36,601 nt of DNA from GCA-003244245 sp036378735 (GCA_036378735.1 DASUVX010000071.1:1-36601), one strand, 5' to 3'. Positions 8,619-17,594 are shown, counted from the first letter of the stretch. Program-made: numbers and translations. The notes: generated from the sequence alone by a model not told the origin.

Positions 8619-11600
8619 TCAGCCGGTGTCGCGCCGCAGCCGCAAGGTCAGGATCCGGAAGGGCCGCAAGGTCACTGCGATCCTGCCGTCTGGCCCGACG
8701 GGCGGCGCAGGCTCGGGCAGTGGGCGTTCCAGCAGGTCGACGACCTCCACCCCGGCAACGGCGAACCCGGACCGCAGCACGGCGCTGGCCCGACCGCCGA
8801 GGGCCTCGTAGAGCCGCACGACCACCGCCCCGCTCCGGTCCTCGGACAGCTTGATCGACTCCACCGTCACCCCGCCGCCGTCGATCTCCAGCAGCGGAGC
8901 CGGCAAGGCCCCCGCGCCACCGCGAACCACGCGCAATGGAAGGTTCAGCGCGTACCCGTGCGCGACGGCGTCGGCGAGCGTCGCGCCGGGAAGCAGCGCA
9001 TAGCAGAACCGGTGCTGTCCCTGGTCGGCGTCCGGATCCGGGCTGCGCGGTGCGCGCAGCAAGCTGAGCCGCACGGTCGTCGTCGTGCCGCCGTCGTCCC
9101 GGGTATTCCGCCCGACGTCGTGGCCATAGGTCGAGTCGGTGATCAGGGCCACCCCGTAGCCGGGCTCGCCGATGTGCAGCCAGCGGTGCCCGTACACCTC
9201 GAAGCGGGCAGCATCCCAGCTGGTGTTGGTATGAGTCGGCCGGTACACATGACCAAACTGGATCTCGGCGGCCACCCGGTCGGCGTGCACGTCCAGCGGG
9301 AATGCGGCCTTGAGGATCTTCTCGCGCTCGTGCCAGTCGATCTCGGTCTGGATGTCGACTCGCCTGCTGCCGGCACACACCCGCACCGTGTGCGTCAGGA
9401 AAGAGGCGCCGAAGCGCCGCTCCACCCGGACCGCGGCCATCAGCGGGCCTCGGTCAGTGACCGTGACGGACGCGGCGTCGGTCAAATCCACCCGGCGGTG
9501 CAGGTAGTGCCGGTCGACATCCCAGGCGTCCCACTGGTTCGGCAGGTCGGGGTGCAGCTGCAGCAGGTTGCCGCGGCCGCCGATGGCCAGCACCTCCCGG
9601 CCCGCGGCGAGATCGAGCACCGAAGCCAGGCAGCCGCACTCGTCCAGCGTGACCCGCACCAGCCCGTTGTCGATCACCAGGCCGGAAACCGTGACCGGCG
9701 GCACGCCCTCGTCGGGCTCCACGAACCGTCCCGCCCCCGACGCCGGGACGTCAGCGAGTGCGGCGAACCCGCCGTCGCCGAGCCGCTGCGCACCGGGCGG
9801 CGCTGGGACGGGCTCGCCGGCCGAGACCGTGACCACCTCCGTGCGAGGTTGTGGAGCCACATTCAGTACCCAATCCTGCTCACCGCGCGGCCCAGCGAGC
9901 GCGTCGGCCGCCTCAGCGATGATCTCCTCGAGCTCGGCGGCGATCTCGGTGTAGGCGGTCTCAGCGTTGCGGTGCACCCAGGCGATCGAGGTCCCGGGCA
10001 GGATGTCGTGGAACTGGTGCAGCAGGACGGACTTCCACAGCCGGTCGAGCCGATCGTAGGGATAGTCGGCGCCGCGCTGCACGCTCGCTGCAGCGGCCCA
10101 CTGCTCGGCCTCGCGAAGCAGCCGCTCGGCGCGCCGGTTCCCTGCCTTGGTCCGCGCCTGGGTGGTGAACGTGCCACGGTGCAGCTCGAGGTACAGCTCG
10201 CCGGACCACACCGGGGCGTCCGGGTACTCCTGTTCGGCGGCGGCGAAGAACGCGTCGGGGTGCTCGATCACCACCCGCGGCGAACCCTCAAGATCGGCCA
10301 CCCGGCGGGCGCGCTCGAGCATCTCGCGGGTCGGCCCGCCGCCGCCGTCGCCGTGGCCGAACGGAAGTAGCGATGTCGTGCCGGCACCCTTTTCGGCGTA
10401 GTTGGCCACCGCGTGCGCCAGCTCCGCCGCTGTCAGGGTGCTGTTGTACGTATCCGCTGGCGGGAAGTGGGTGAAGATCCGGCTGCCGTCGATGCCCTCC
10501 CACCAGAACGTGTGGTGCGGGAAACGATTGGTCTGGTTCCACGAGATCTTCTGGGTGAGGAACCACCGCATTCCGGCGAGCCGGGCCAGCTGCGGGTACG
10601 CCGCGCTGTAGCCGAACGAGTCGGGTAGCCACGCGCCCCGGCAGTCGACGCCGAACTCCTCGAGGAAAAACCGCTTGCCGATCGCGAACTGCCGGACCAG
10701 CGACTCCCCGCCGGGCAGGTTGCCGTCGGTCTCCACCCACATCCCGCCGACCGGCGCCCACTGCCCGGCCTTGGCGGCCTCCTGCATCCGCCGGTAAATC
10801 TCCGGTTGGTGCCGCTTCACCCAGGCGTAGTGCTGCGCCTGCGAGCATGCGAACACCAACTCGGGATAGTCCCGGGCCAGCGCCGTGACGTTGGCGAACG
10901 TGCGCGCGGTCTTGCGGATCGTCTCCCGCAGCGGCCACAGCCATGCGCTGTCGATGTGCGCATGGCCCACCGCGCTGATTCGGTGCGCGCTGGCCTGGGC
11001 TGGGCGGGATAGCGCCGGGGCAAGTTCTACGCGGGCCGCGGTTGCGGTACCCGGGACGTCATCGAGGTCCACGGCGTCCAGCGCGCGCTCCACGGTGCGG
11101 AGGATTTCGTGCCGGCGCGGATCGGTGAGCGCGAGCTGGTGCATCAGCTCGGTCAGCACGTCCAGATCCAGCACGAGGTGCCAGACCTGCTCGTCGAACA
11201 CAGCCAGGTCGGCCCGGGTCAGCCGGTACAGCGGCGTATCGCCGGCGGTGCCCTTGTCCCCGAGTGAGGTGGGGACGAAGCCGCCGCCGAGGATGTCCGG
11301 GTTCGCTGCCGCCTCGACGAGCAAGCCGACCTGCTCGCCACCCACACACTCCCTCGCCACGGGTACATAGGAGTTGGCCGGCTCGACGCCCTTGATCGGT
11401 CGGCCGGCGAGGTCGCACACCAAGCCTTCGGCCTGCATGCCGGCCCAGCTCCCGACGAAGCCGAGGTCAATCACAGCCTCAACCCGGCTGCCCGCCCAGT
11501 CCGGCGGCACCCGCCCGTGCAGCCGGAACCACGTCGTCGACCACGGCGGTCCCCACGCCGTGCCGACAGCGAATGGCTCGTAGCTCGCGGCCAGCGCGTC

Positions 11601-11738
11601 CTGTACTGGAACCGGCTCGTCCGGGACGTGCCATGCCTCGACGTCCATCGGCACGGTCGCGGCGTAGACCGCCGGGCGGATCCGCTCCCGCAGCACACGC
11701 TCGACGCGCTGCTCGACCTGACGCCGATTGTCATGCAC
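8619..11738 (-). CDS. Alpha-mannosidase, glycoside hydrolase family 38
   Basis: About 1039 residues, the usual length for bacterial GH38 enzymes. The N-terminal accessory region (VPMDVEAWHVPDEPVPVQD) precedes the catalytic (beta/alpha)7 domain, which contains GHAHIDSAWLWP (zinc ligands His261 and Asp263), WLPDSFGYSA (catalytic nucleophile Asp373) and HQFHDILPGTSI (zinc-binding His). The C-terminal beta domains follow. The enzyme hydrolyses alpha-mannosidic bonds; no signal peptide is seen, so it is probably cytoplasmic. GTG 11738 is chosen because homologues begin near HDNRRQVEQR; ATG 11756 would add six residues. No clear Shine-Dalgarno sequence is present for either. Confidence 0.92.
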   Translation of the reverse strand: MHDNRRQVEQRVERVLRERIRPAVYAATVPMDVEAWHVPDEPVPVQDALAASYEPFAVGTAWGPPWSTTWFRLHGRVPPDWAGSRVEAVIDLGFVGSWAGMQAEGLVCDLAGRPIKGVEPANSYVPVARECVGGEQVGLLVEAAANPDILGGGFVPTSLGDKGTAGDTPLYRLTRADLAVFDEQVWHLVLDLDVLTELMHQLALTDPRRHEILRTVERALDAVDLDDVPGTATAARVELAPALSRPAQASAHRISAVGHAHIDSAWLWPLRETIRKTARTFANVTALARDYPELVFACSQAQHYAWVKRHQPEIYRRMQEAAKAGQWAPVGGMWVETDGNLPGGESLVRQFAIGKRFFLEEFGVDCRGAWLPDSFGYSAAYPQLARLAGMRWFLTQKISWNQTNRFPHHTFWWEGIDGSRIFTHFPPADTYNSTLTAAELAHAVANYAEKGAGTTSLLPFGHGDGGGGPTREMLERARRVADLEGSPRVVIEHPDAFFAAAEQEYPDAPVWSGELYLELHRGTFTTQARTKAGNRRAERLLREAEQWAAAASVQRGADYPYDRLDRLWKSVLLHQFHDILPGTSIAWVHRNAETAYTEIAAELEEIIAEAADALAGPRGEQDWVLNVAPQPRTEVVTVSAGEPVPAPPGAQRLGDGGFAALADVPASGAGRFVEPDEGVPPVTVSGLVIDNGLVRVTLDECGCLASVLDLAAGREVLAIGGRGNLLQLHPDLPNQWDAWDVDRHYLHRRVDLTDAASVTVTDRGPLMAAVRVERRFGASFLTHTVRVCAGSRRVDIQTEIDWHEREKILKAAFPLDVHADRVAAEIQFGHVYRPTHTNTSWDAARFEVYGHRWLHIGEPGYGVALITDSTYGHDVGRNTRDDGGTTTTVRLSLLRAPRSPDPDADQGQHRFCYALLPGATLADAVAHGYALNLPLRVVRGGAGALPAPLLEIDGGGVTVESIKLSEDRSGAVVVRLYEALGGRASAVLRSGFAVAGVEVVDLLERPLPEPAPPVGPDGRIAVTLRPFRILTLRLRRDTG

Positions 11739-12103
11739 GTCAGGTCCGCAGCGCATGCTGGGCGAGCGGGAAGCCGCTGCTTGCTCCCACGCGCAGATCA
11801 TAGTTCCGGAGGGGGCGAACTATTTACCTGGAGCCGGTGAGCACGACGACAAGCTCCCGGGCAAGGGCTCCACCCGCAAGGCCGACGAGGCCATCATGGC
11901 CATGAGGCCGACATGAGCGACGAAGAGCATCTTGGCGACAAGTTCAACGGCAATGACCGTCCTGGATGGACAAGAACAATTCCATGACCAAATGCTGGCC
12001 CGTCGCCCCGTTCCCCGTCCTGCGGACGGAGCGGCAGTGCGTGCCCGGGGACTGGCAGCAAGCACGCTAAGATCGTTACGCCCCACGAGCCGGAGGGTCG
12101 CGT
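11739..12103. other. Intergenic region between divergent mannosidase and PHP genes
   Basis: No recognisable gene. A 24-residue plus-strand frame (11912-11986, MSDEEHLGDKFNGNDRPGW) and a hydrophobic minus-strand piece (VAKMLFVAHVGLMAMMASSA) are visible but neither has a ribosome site or known family. Divergent promoters must lie here. Confidence 0.4.
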
Positions 12104-13150
12104 GTGACCGAACCCCGGGATCCGGTCGCGGATCTGCGGCGGATCGCCTTCCTGCTGGAGCGCGCCCACGAAGCGACCTATCGGGTGCGGGCGTTTCGCA
12201 CAGCCGCGTCGGTACTCGCCGGCCGCGACGACGTCGCGCAGCGGGCCAGGGCGGGCACGCTGACCGCGCTGAGCGGTGTCGGTGAGGTGATCGCACGGTG
12301 CGTCACCGAGTCCCTCGCCGGGGAGCAGCCGGCCTACCTGCGGCGGCTGGAAACCGCTGAGCCGGCCCCGATGGCGCCGGAGGTGGCGACGCAGGCCGGG
12401 GCGGCGCTGCGGGCCGCGTTGCGCGGCGACTGCCACAGCCACTCCGATTGGTCCGACGGCGGCTCCCCGATCGAGGAGATGGCTGCGGTCGCTCGCGAGC
12501 TCGGACATGACTACCTGGCGCTGACCGACCATTCCCCGCGGCTGACCGTAGCGCGTGGCCTGTCCGCCGAGCGGCTGCGCCGGCAACTGGACGTGGTCGC
12601 CGAACTCAACGCCGATCTCGCGCCGTTCCGCATCCTCACCGGCATCGAAGTCGACATCTTCGACGACGGCACGCTCGACCAGTCCAACGAGCTGCTGGCC
12701 GCACTCGACGTCGTCGTCGCCTCGGTGCACTCCAAGCTGCGGATGCCCGCCGAACAGATGACCAGACGGATGCTCGCCGCGGTGACCAACCCCCACGTCG
12801 ATGTGCTGGGCCACTGCACCGGCCGGCTGATCACCGGGACCCGCCGGCGCCCGGAGTCAGAGTTCGACGCGGAGGCGATCTTGACCGCTTGCGCCCGCCA
12901 CGGCGTCGCGGTAGAGATCAACTCCCGTCCCGAGCGGCTCGACCCGCCCAAGCGGCTGCTGCGCCGTGCCGTCGAAGCGGGGTGCCTGCTGTCCATCAAC
13001 TCCGATGCGCACGCCCCTGGGCAACTGGACTGGCAGCATTACGGATGTGAGCGCGCCGCCGCCTGCGGTGTCCCCGTCGCGCATGTGGTGAACACCTGGC
13101 CGGTCGATGAGCTGCTGAGCTGGACCGCCAGTCACGCGGTCACGCAGTAG
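12104..13150 (+). CDS. PHP-domain protein with N-terminal helix-hairpin-helix (PolX-like)
   Basis: 348 residues from a GTG with GGAGGG upstream. Residues 1-70 form a helical HhH region (LRRIAFLLERA, then LTALSGVGEVIARCV at 53-67) like that of family X DNA polymerases. Residues 105-340 form the PHP metallo-phosphoesterase domain: GDCHSHSDWSDGG (His111, His113), LALTDHS, GIEVDI, ASVHS, DVLGHCTG and INSDAHAPGQ. These supply the three-metal site. The polymerase palm domain is absent, so this is the common stand-alone HhH-PHP protein of actinobacteria, likely a phosphoesterase or nuclease in DNA metabolism. Confidence 0.88.
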   Translation: MTEPRDPVADLRRIAFLLERAHEATYRVRAFRTAASVLAGRDDVAQRARAGTLTALSGVGEVIARCVTESLAGEQPAYLRRLETAEPAPMAPEVATQAGAALRAALRGDCHSHSDWSDGGSPIEEMAAVARELGHDYLALTDHSPRLTVARGLSAERLRRQLDVVAELNADLAPFRILTGIEVDIFDDGTLDQSNELLAALDVVVASVHSKLRMPAEQMTRRMLAAVTNPHVDVLGHCTGRLITGTRRRPESEFDAEAILTACARHGVAVEINSRPERLDPPKRLLRRAVEAGCLLSINSDAHAPGQLDWQHYGCERAAACGVPVAHVVNTWPVDELLSWTASHAVTQ

Positions 13151-13185
13151 AAGATGCGGCGCCACGCCAGCCGGCAGTATCGAGT

Positions 13186-13530
13186 ATGGCAGAACGGGCC
13201 GTCACCGCCCGGAAATGCTTGGTAGTCGTTGCAGCCCGCAATGGGGTCTGCATTGATCGATTAGGAGCTTGGGCGGCACTTGTCTTTGTGCGTCAGCCGT
13301 TGACCCGAGCCGGGAGGAAAGACGCATGTGAGGTACAAGAGGTCTTGGATGAGGTTGCCGCAGCCGGAGCCGAAGTAGTGACCGGCCTGGTGGCGCAAAC
13401 CGCGGAGTCGTTCCGGTCGGCATTTGAAGCCGCCACCGGTGGCGTGTTTAGCCCTTCAGCGTTTCGCGCGTGGAGGTTAGGTTTGTTGACCCGGGCGCAT
13501 GCGATGGTGATCGTGCGAACCCGGCATTGA
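13186..13530 (+). pseudogene. Truncated and frameshifted hypothetical gene
   Basis: The protein-like part is EVQEVLDEVAAAGAEVVTGL followed by TAESFRSAFEAATGG and AFRAWRLGLLTRAHAMVIVR, which then stops at TRH. It reads like the N-terminal part of a larger nucleotide- or sugar-binding protein whose C-terminus is missing. A strong GGGAGGA precedes an ATG at 13327, but that ATG is followed at once by TGA; one added base would put it in frame with EVQEVLDE. I infer a one-base deletion at the start and a 3' truncation. I do not recognise the family with confidence. Confidence 0.4.
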
Positions 13531-13639
13531 GGGTGGTCCGTCGAACGTGATGGGGATGAGCCCGCCGGTAATTCGCCGGCTGCTCACCGAGGGGGCGTCA
13601 TGGTCACTGATCCGTGAAAACGGGACTAGGCTCGGTGCC

Positions 13640-14533
13640 ATGCCGGTACAGAATGACACAGACCCGAAATTGTCCGCCTACACCCACCCGGAGCGCCTGG
13701 TCACCACCCAGTGGCTGGCCGAGCACCTGGGTGAACCCGGGCTCGTGGTGGTCGAGTCCGACGAGGACGTGCTGCTCTACGACACCGGCCACATCCCCGG
13801 CTCGGTCAAGGTCGACTGGCACACTGAGCTGAACGACCCGGTGACCCGCGACTACGTGGACGGGCAGCGGTTCGCCGAGATATGCGGCGAGCGGGGTATC
13901 TCCCGGGACAGCACGGTGGTCTTCTACGGCGACCGGAACAACTGGTGGGCCACCTATGCGCTGTGGGTGTTTAGCCTGTTCGGGCACCCGGACGTGCGCA
14001 TCCTGGACGGCGGCCGGGCCAAGTGGGTCGCCGAGGGCCGGGAGATGACCACCGAGCAGTCCAAGCCCGAGCGGGCGGAGTACCCGGTCATTGAGCGCGA
14101 CGACAGCACCATCCGGGCGTTCAAGGACCAGGTGCGGGCGCACCTGGGCAAGCCGCTGGTGGACGTGCGCTCACCCGGCGAGTACAGCGGCGAGCTGCTG
14201 CACATGCCGGACTACCCACAGGAGGGCGCGGTGCGCGGCGGGCACATCCCGGGCGCGGCCAGCGTGCCGTGGGCCCGGGCGGCTGCCGAGGACGGCACCT
14301 TCAAGTCCCGGAAGGATCTGGAGGACATCTACCAGCGCGAGCAGGGGCTCTCCCCGGACGATGACGTGATCGCCTACTGCCGGATCGGCGAGCGGTCCAG
14401 CCACACCTGGTTCGTCTTGACCCATCTGCTCGGGTTCCCCCAGGTACGCAACTACGACGGCAGCTGGACCGAGTGGGGCAACTCGGTACGCGTACCCATC
14501 GCGGTGGGTACCGAGCGCGGCTCGGTCAGCTAA
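13640..14533 (+). CDS. sseA: Thiosulfate sulfurtransferase (two-domain rhodanese)
   Basis: 297 residues. It has two tandem rhodanese domains: an inactive N-terminal one (WLAEHLGEPGLVVVESDED to FGHPDVRILDGG) and a catalytic C-terminal one with DVRSPGEYSG, GHIPGA and the active-site loop CRIGERSS (Cys247). The loop takes a persulfide sulfur from thiosulfate or a similar donor. The ATG at 13640 lacks a strong ribosome site but fits family length; an upstream ATG at 13547 would add 31 unlike residues. A SufE-family gene follows after 25 bases, the same order as the sseA-sufE-like pair of mycobacteria, so both probably work in sulfur transfer. The symbol rests on this synteny. Confidence 0.88.
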   Translation: MPVQNDTDPKLSAYTHPERLVTTQWLAEHLGEPGLVVVESDEDVLLYDTGHIPGSVKVDWHTELNDPVTRDYVDGQRFAEICGERGISRDSTVVFYGDRNNWWATYALWVFSLFGHPDVRILDGGRAKWVAEGREMTTEQSKPERAEYPVIERDDSTIRAFKDQVRAHLGKPLVDVRSPGEYSGELLHMPDYPQEGAVRGGHIPGAASVPWARAAAEDGTFKSRKDLEDIYQREQGLSPDDDVIAYCRIGERSSHTWFVLTHLLGFPQVRNYDGSWTEWGNSVRVPIAVGTERGSVS

Positions 14534-14558
14534 CAATGTTGCTGCGAGTGAGGCCATC

Positions 14559-14996
14559 GTGACCGCCTCGGTCGAACTGCCCCCGAAGCTGTCGGAGCTC
14601 GTCGACGACTTCTCCGAAGTCGGCGTCAAGGACCGGCTGCAGCTGCTGCTCGAGCTGTCCCAGGAGCTGCCCGCACTGCCGGAGCGCTACGCCGGCCACC
14701 GCGACGCGATGGAGCAGGTGCACGAGTGCCAGACACCGCTGTTTCTGGCGGTCGAGGTGGACCCTGAGCGGACGGTGCACCTGTTCTTCGACGCTCCCCC
14801 AGAGGCGCCGACCACGCGGGGATTCGCCTCGATCATGTACACCGGGCTGGACGGGGAGAGCGCGGACACCGTGCTCGGCGTGCCGAACGACTTCTACCTG
14901 GCCCTCGGGTTGGGTGAGGCGGTCAGCCCGCTGCGGTTGCGCGGTATGGCAGCCATGCTGGCCCGCATCAAGAACCAGGTCCGCTCCGCTCGCTGA
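14559..14996 (+). CDS. SufE family sulfur-acceptor protein
   Basis: 145 residues from a GTG start. SufE features are present: LVDDFSEVGVKDRLQLLLEL at the N terminus, the sulfur-accepting Cys57 in VHECQTPLF, GFASIMYTGLDGESAD, and a C-terminal helix GMAAMLARIKNQV. SufE proteins accept persulfide sulfur from a cysteine desulfurase and pass it on; here the partner may be the adjacent rhodanese. The 25-base gap and same strand imply one operon. Confidence 0.92.
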   Translation: MTASVELPPKLSELVDDFSEVGVKDRLQLLLELSQELPALPERYAGHRDAMEQVHECQTPLFLAVEVDPERTVHLFFDAPPEAPTTRGFASIMYTGLDGESADTVLGVPNDFYLALGLGEAVSPLRLRGMAAMLARIKNQVRSAR

Positions 14997-15374
14997 CCTC
15001 GTCCGGTTCGTTGGGTTTTCCGGCCGGACTTGGCCCCTACACTCCCGCACGGGTCTGTTGTGTTGACCGATGGCGAGCTCTGGCATGGTAGGCCGACGCG
15101 CCGCTGCCAGGTTCAGGTGCCGCGGCCCACGCCCAGTTTTGCAGGGTTCCGGTTTCCGGCGGCGGTGAACCCTGCTGGCGGTCTGTAGGCGGTCCGGTGG
15201 TACCCGCGGTACGTAATGTGGATCAGGTCGCTGGGTCTGCAGCCCATAGCGTGCCCAGGGCGACGGCTGGTTGGCTCGGATGGTTCTTGCCGCCTTTACG
15301 GGTTGGCTCGTCCATAGCGTGCTGCTGGCCATCGCTTGCCCGTGGCGTGGCTCAACAGAGGCGTGCTCACGACA
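14997..15374. other. Intergenic region after the sulfur operon
   Basis: No gene is recognised. A GTCCGG/CCGGAC inverted repeat with a T-rich loop at 15001-15029 may terminate the sufE transcript. The rest has no clear coding signal on either strand. Confidence 0.35.
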
Positions 15375-15413
15375 GTGGCCCGGGGCGGGGGTCGAACCGC
15401 CGACCTTCCGATT
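15375..15413 (-). repeat. tRNA-Phe 3'-half copy A, putative att site
   Basis: On the minus strand this reads as anticodon-stem 3' side, variable loop, T arm and acceptor 3' strand of a tRNA, including GGAAGGTCGGCGGTTCGA. It nearly matches the copy at 16980-17017, with one extra base in the T stem and an acceptor mismatch. No 5' half of a tRNA lies upstream, so it is not a functional tRNA. It fits an attachment-site scar. Confidence 0.6.
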
Positions 15414-15765
15414 CGGAATCGAACCCACTGGCCAGCACCGGATGCCACTCAATAACTCCCACTAGCAGCACTTTTAGCGGACCGCAACGGCTATCAGTGC
15501 TGAACATTTACCACCGTTTACCACCGCAATGGGAGTAAAATGGGGCATCGATCATTGAGTCAATGACTACACGACAACGATGACGACTACGGAAACCGCC
15601 GGCAACGGCCGGAACCCAGATCCCGACTCGAAGGCTGTGACTTGAGTTCGGTGCGCAGCCCGCAGTAAGCAATCCGGCCGCGGGCTGGCCGTCTGTGCGC
15701 CCATGAGCAAGCATCACGAGCGCCGGTTATCCTTACCAAGTGGCGCCTGAGACGACCGTTAATTC

Positions 15766-16215
15766 TCATGCTTTCTTGTCTGCCAGCAGTTGCGCCTGTT
15801 CCTTGACCGTCTGCATGTGCGCAGGGCAATAAGCTACCGTCGAGGCTCCAATTAGGTAGCCAACGGACCCCAAAGACGCGTTTGGGCTCTCGGTATGAAT
15901 AAGAGCGAGATCCTGGACCAGGTCTTGACCGGAGTCGAGAGCCGTGCAGCTGTCATGGCCCAACTTGATGAGATCAGCATCGCTCGTGGTGGCGGGCCAG
16001 GCAGAGTCTGGGCTGCGCATTACTTTGATAAAGATGGGATCCACAGTAGGATCTGGGGCGTAGGCGGTTTCACCGGTCGAGTCACCAGCGCCTCCAGTGT
16101 CCGCCCAAGCGGTCACATTACCTACTATGCCACTCAGCAAGGTGGTGGCGGCAATTGTGCTAATAACGCCTGCCAGTCGCTTGCCCGTGCTGTTCTTCGA
16201 ACGGTTGATGTTCAT
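15766..16215 (-). CDS. Secreted DUF732-family protein
   Basis: 149 residues with an ideal GGGAGGA ribosome site before the ATG at 16215. Signal peptide: MNINRSKNSTGKR followed by hydrophobic residues 14-33 and a cleavage region near AWADT. The mature part carries the DUF732 pattern, a small helical domain with two conserved cysteines (DLIKLGHDSCTALDSGQD with Cys88, and GYLIGASTVAYCPAHM). DUF732 proteins are characteristic of mycobacteria and relatives and of some of their phages; their function is unknown. It lies between two tRNA-Phe fragments beside an integrase remnant, so it was probably carried in by a mobile element. Confidence 0.82.
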   Translation of the reverse strand: MNINRSKNSTGKRLAGVISTIAATTLLSGIVGNVTAWADTGGAGDSTGETAYAPDPTVDPIFIKVMRSPDSAWPATTSDADLIKLGHDSCTALDSGQDLVQDLALIHTESPNASLGSVGYLIGASTVAYCPAHMQTVKEQAQLLADKKA

Positions 16216-16539
16216 GGGTCCTCCCTGTGTTTGGTTCTTGCCACGACCTCTCTGATGTCAACAAGAGTCCCGCTCTTTACCGGTACCGTCGCTGGTGCCG
16301 CCTCCCGAATAGGACGGGGAATGTCCCCCTTTTGCGGTAGGGAATTCCCTCGGTCTAGGCCGTTGATGTAGAGCGATACCCAGGCCCGGTGGCTGTGAAT
16401 GCCGAACTGGCCCACGGCGGTGACCTGCAGGATCCCTGGACAGTGGCCAGCGGGCATGATCGTCGAGCGTGACGGTACGACTGCTCTACTCTGATCTTCC
16501 GGTAGCGACTGCTGGCCCGCCGTCCGGTACCGCTGCCCG

Positions 16540-16896
16540 GTGTACCTCCGAGCGCTCAAGGACCACCGCGCAAAGCAAGCCGCCGAGCATCTCGCCGCTG
16601 GCGTGTCCGGCTGTGGACTCGTGTTCACCAGCCTGGTGGGGACCCCGATCGAGCCCGACAACCTCCGGCGTAGCGGGTCTGCGCTTCGGGAGCGAGCCGG
16701 CTTAACCAATGTGCGGTTTCACGACCTGCGGCACAGCGGCGTCACCCTGCTGCTTGATCTCGGCGTGCCGCCGCACATCGTCATGCGCATCGTGGAGCAC
16801 GCCACCCTGGACGTGACCATGGGGATCTACGCCCACGCCGCCCTGGAAGAACAACGCCAGGCGCTACGCAAGCTTGAAGACCGCCTAAGCGGATGA
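16540..16896 (+). pseudogene. Tyrosine integrase C-terminal fragment
   Basis: The frame contains the second half of a phage/AICE-type integrase catalytic domain: RFHDLRHSGVTLLLDLG (His and Arg), MRIVEHATLDVTMGIYAHAA (nucleophile Tyr). The N-terminal arm-binding and core-binding domains and the first catalytic Arg are missing. Residues upstream of LRALKDHRAKQ do not match an integrase in any frame, so the gene is truncated at its 5' side. It lies 84 bases from the tRNA-Phe fragment at 16980, the normal place for an integrase next to its att site. Confidence 0.8.
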
Positions 16897-16979
16897 GGTT
16901 GCTACACCCGTTGCTACAGGAGGTGCAGATGCAAGGCGAACAGACGACCGAAGAACGACCATTTACGCTGGTCAGAGTG

Positions 16980-17017
16980 GTGGCCAGGGGCGGGGTCGAA
17001 CCGCCGACCTTCCGATT
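16980..17017 (-). repeat. tRNA-Phe 3'-half copy B, putative att site
   Basis: The minus strand reads TGAAATCGGAAGG, then a perfect T arm (GGCGG-TTCGACC-CCGCC) and acceptor strand CCTGGCCAC. This matches the 3' half of actinobacterial tRNA-Phe(GAA) from the anticodon loop to the acceptor end. No 5' half is present. A direct repeat with 15375-15413 brackets 1.6 kb holding the integrase fragment, as expected for attL/attR of an element that integrates in tRNA-Phe. Confidence 0.65.
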
Positions 17018-17198
17018 TCAGTTCCAAGTCCACCTGATATGAGTACGACTACCTGGCACTTTGGGGACCGTAGTTACGCCGGAGAGGCACCAGAAGCACC
17101 CACAGCACTGGAGTTATTGGACAGTTCGTTGGACAAGCGGGCGGGTGGCCAACAAGGCGATCTTGTCCTAGATCGAGGCATTCCCCCCAAGCAGCCTG

Positions 17199-17339
17199 GG
17201 CTGGCCGTCGCGCGCAGCCATGCGCACGGATCTGATGCTCCACCCGCTGGAGAAGGCGATCTGGGCCCGCGGCCGCCAATGCCTAGTCAGCCTATCGAAG
17301 CTGGCGCACCATAGCGCGGGCAGCCAGGATGGCGCCTAG
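17199..17339 (+). pseudogene. IS3-family transposase fragment
   Basis: The frame reads AAMRTDLMLHPLEKAIWARG and then SLSKLAHHSAGSQ before a stop. This resembles the region before the second catalytic Asp of IS3-family OrfB (MRT-L--DALE-A-W, then L-HHSD-GSQY). The catalytic Asp of HHSD is lost. A short, degenerate scar. Confidence 0.5.
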
Positions 17340-17560
17340 TCCGGGTAAGCTGCACTAAATCTGCGCGCCAGGATGCCAGTCGAACAGCTCGATCAGCTGG
17401 GGTTTTTCGGCAGGGTGATCTGGCGATTCAACTGGGTGAGCATCGCACGGCGCCTACACCCGTGACCCTTACACCATCTGACCAGTACAGACACTTCTCA
17501 CCGGTACGTGCTGGTACCGGACGTGGCAGTTGTTTCAGTAGGCAAAGGGTGGAGGTGATC
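17340..17560. other. Noncoding stretch upstream of the leader ORF
   Basis: No gene is recognised. It should contain the promoter for the downstream epimerase transcript. A GGTAC-gtgct-GGTACC repeat occurs near 17501-17520. Confidence 0.35.
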
Positions 17561-17593
17561 ATGGAATTGTGCCCCCGGCTGTCTGATCTGTGA
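17561..17593 (+). CDS. 10-residue candidate leader peptide
   Basis: ATG GAA TTG TGC CCC CGG CTG TCT GAT CTG TGA (MELCPRLSDL) is preceded by GGAGGTGATC, an almost ideal Shine-Dalgarno sequence much stronger than those of most genes here. The stop overlaps a GTG (GTGA). A strong hairpin starts one base after the stop. This is the layout of a ribosome-controlled leader; the single Cys and lack of codon runs give no clear effector. Confidence 0.35.
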   Translation: MELCPRLSDL

Positions 17594-17594
17594 C

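Noticed and set aside
8958..10370. 470-residue open frame on the plus strand opposite the alpha-mannosidase
   Set aside because: Antisense shadow caused by high GC3; composition is Arg/His/Pro/Gly-rich with no family match, while the minus-strand frame has full GH38 motifs.
11894..12814. 306-residue minus-strand frame opposite the PHP gene
   Set aside because: Antisense shadow of a conserved PHP-domain gene with clear start and ribosome site.
15375..17017. Complete tRNA genes at either tRNA-Phe-like segment
   Set aside because: Only the 3' half is present in both; no D arm or matching 5' acceptor strand can be found upstream.
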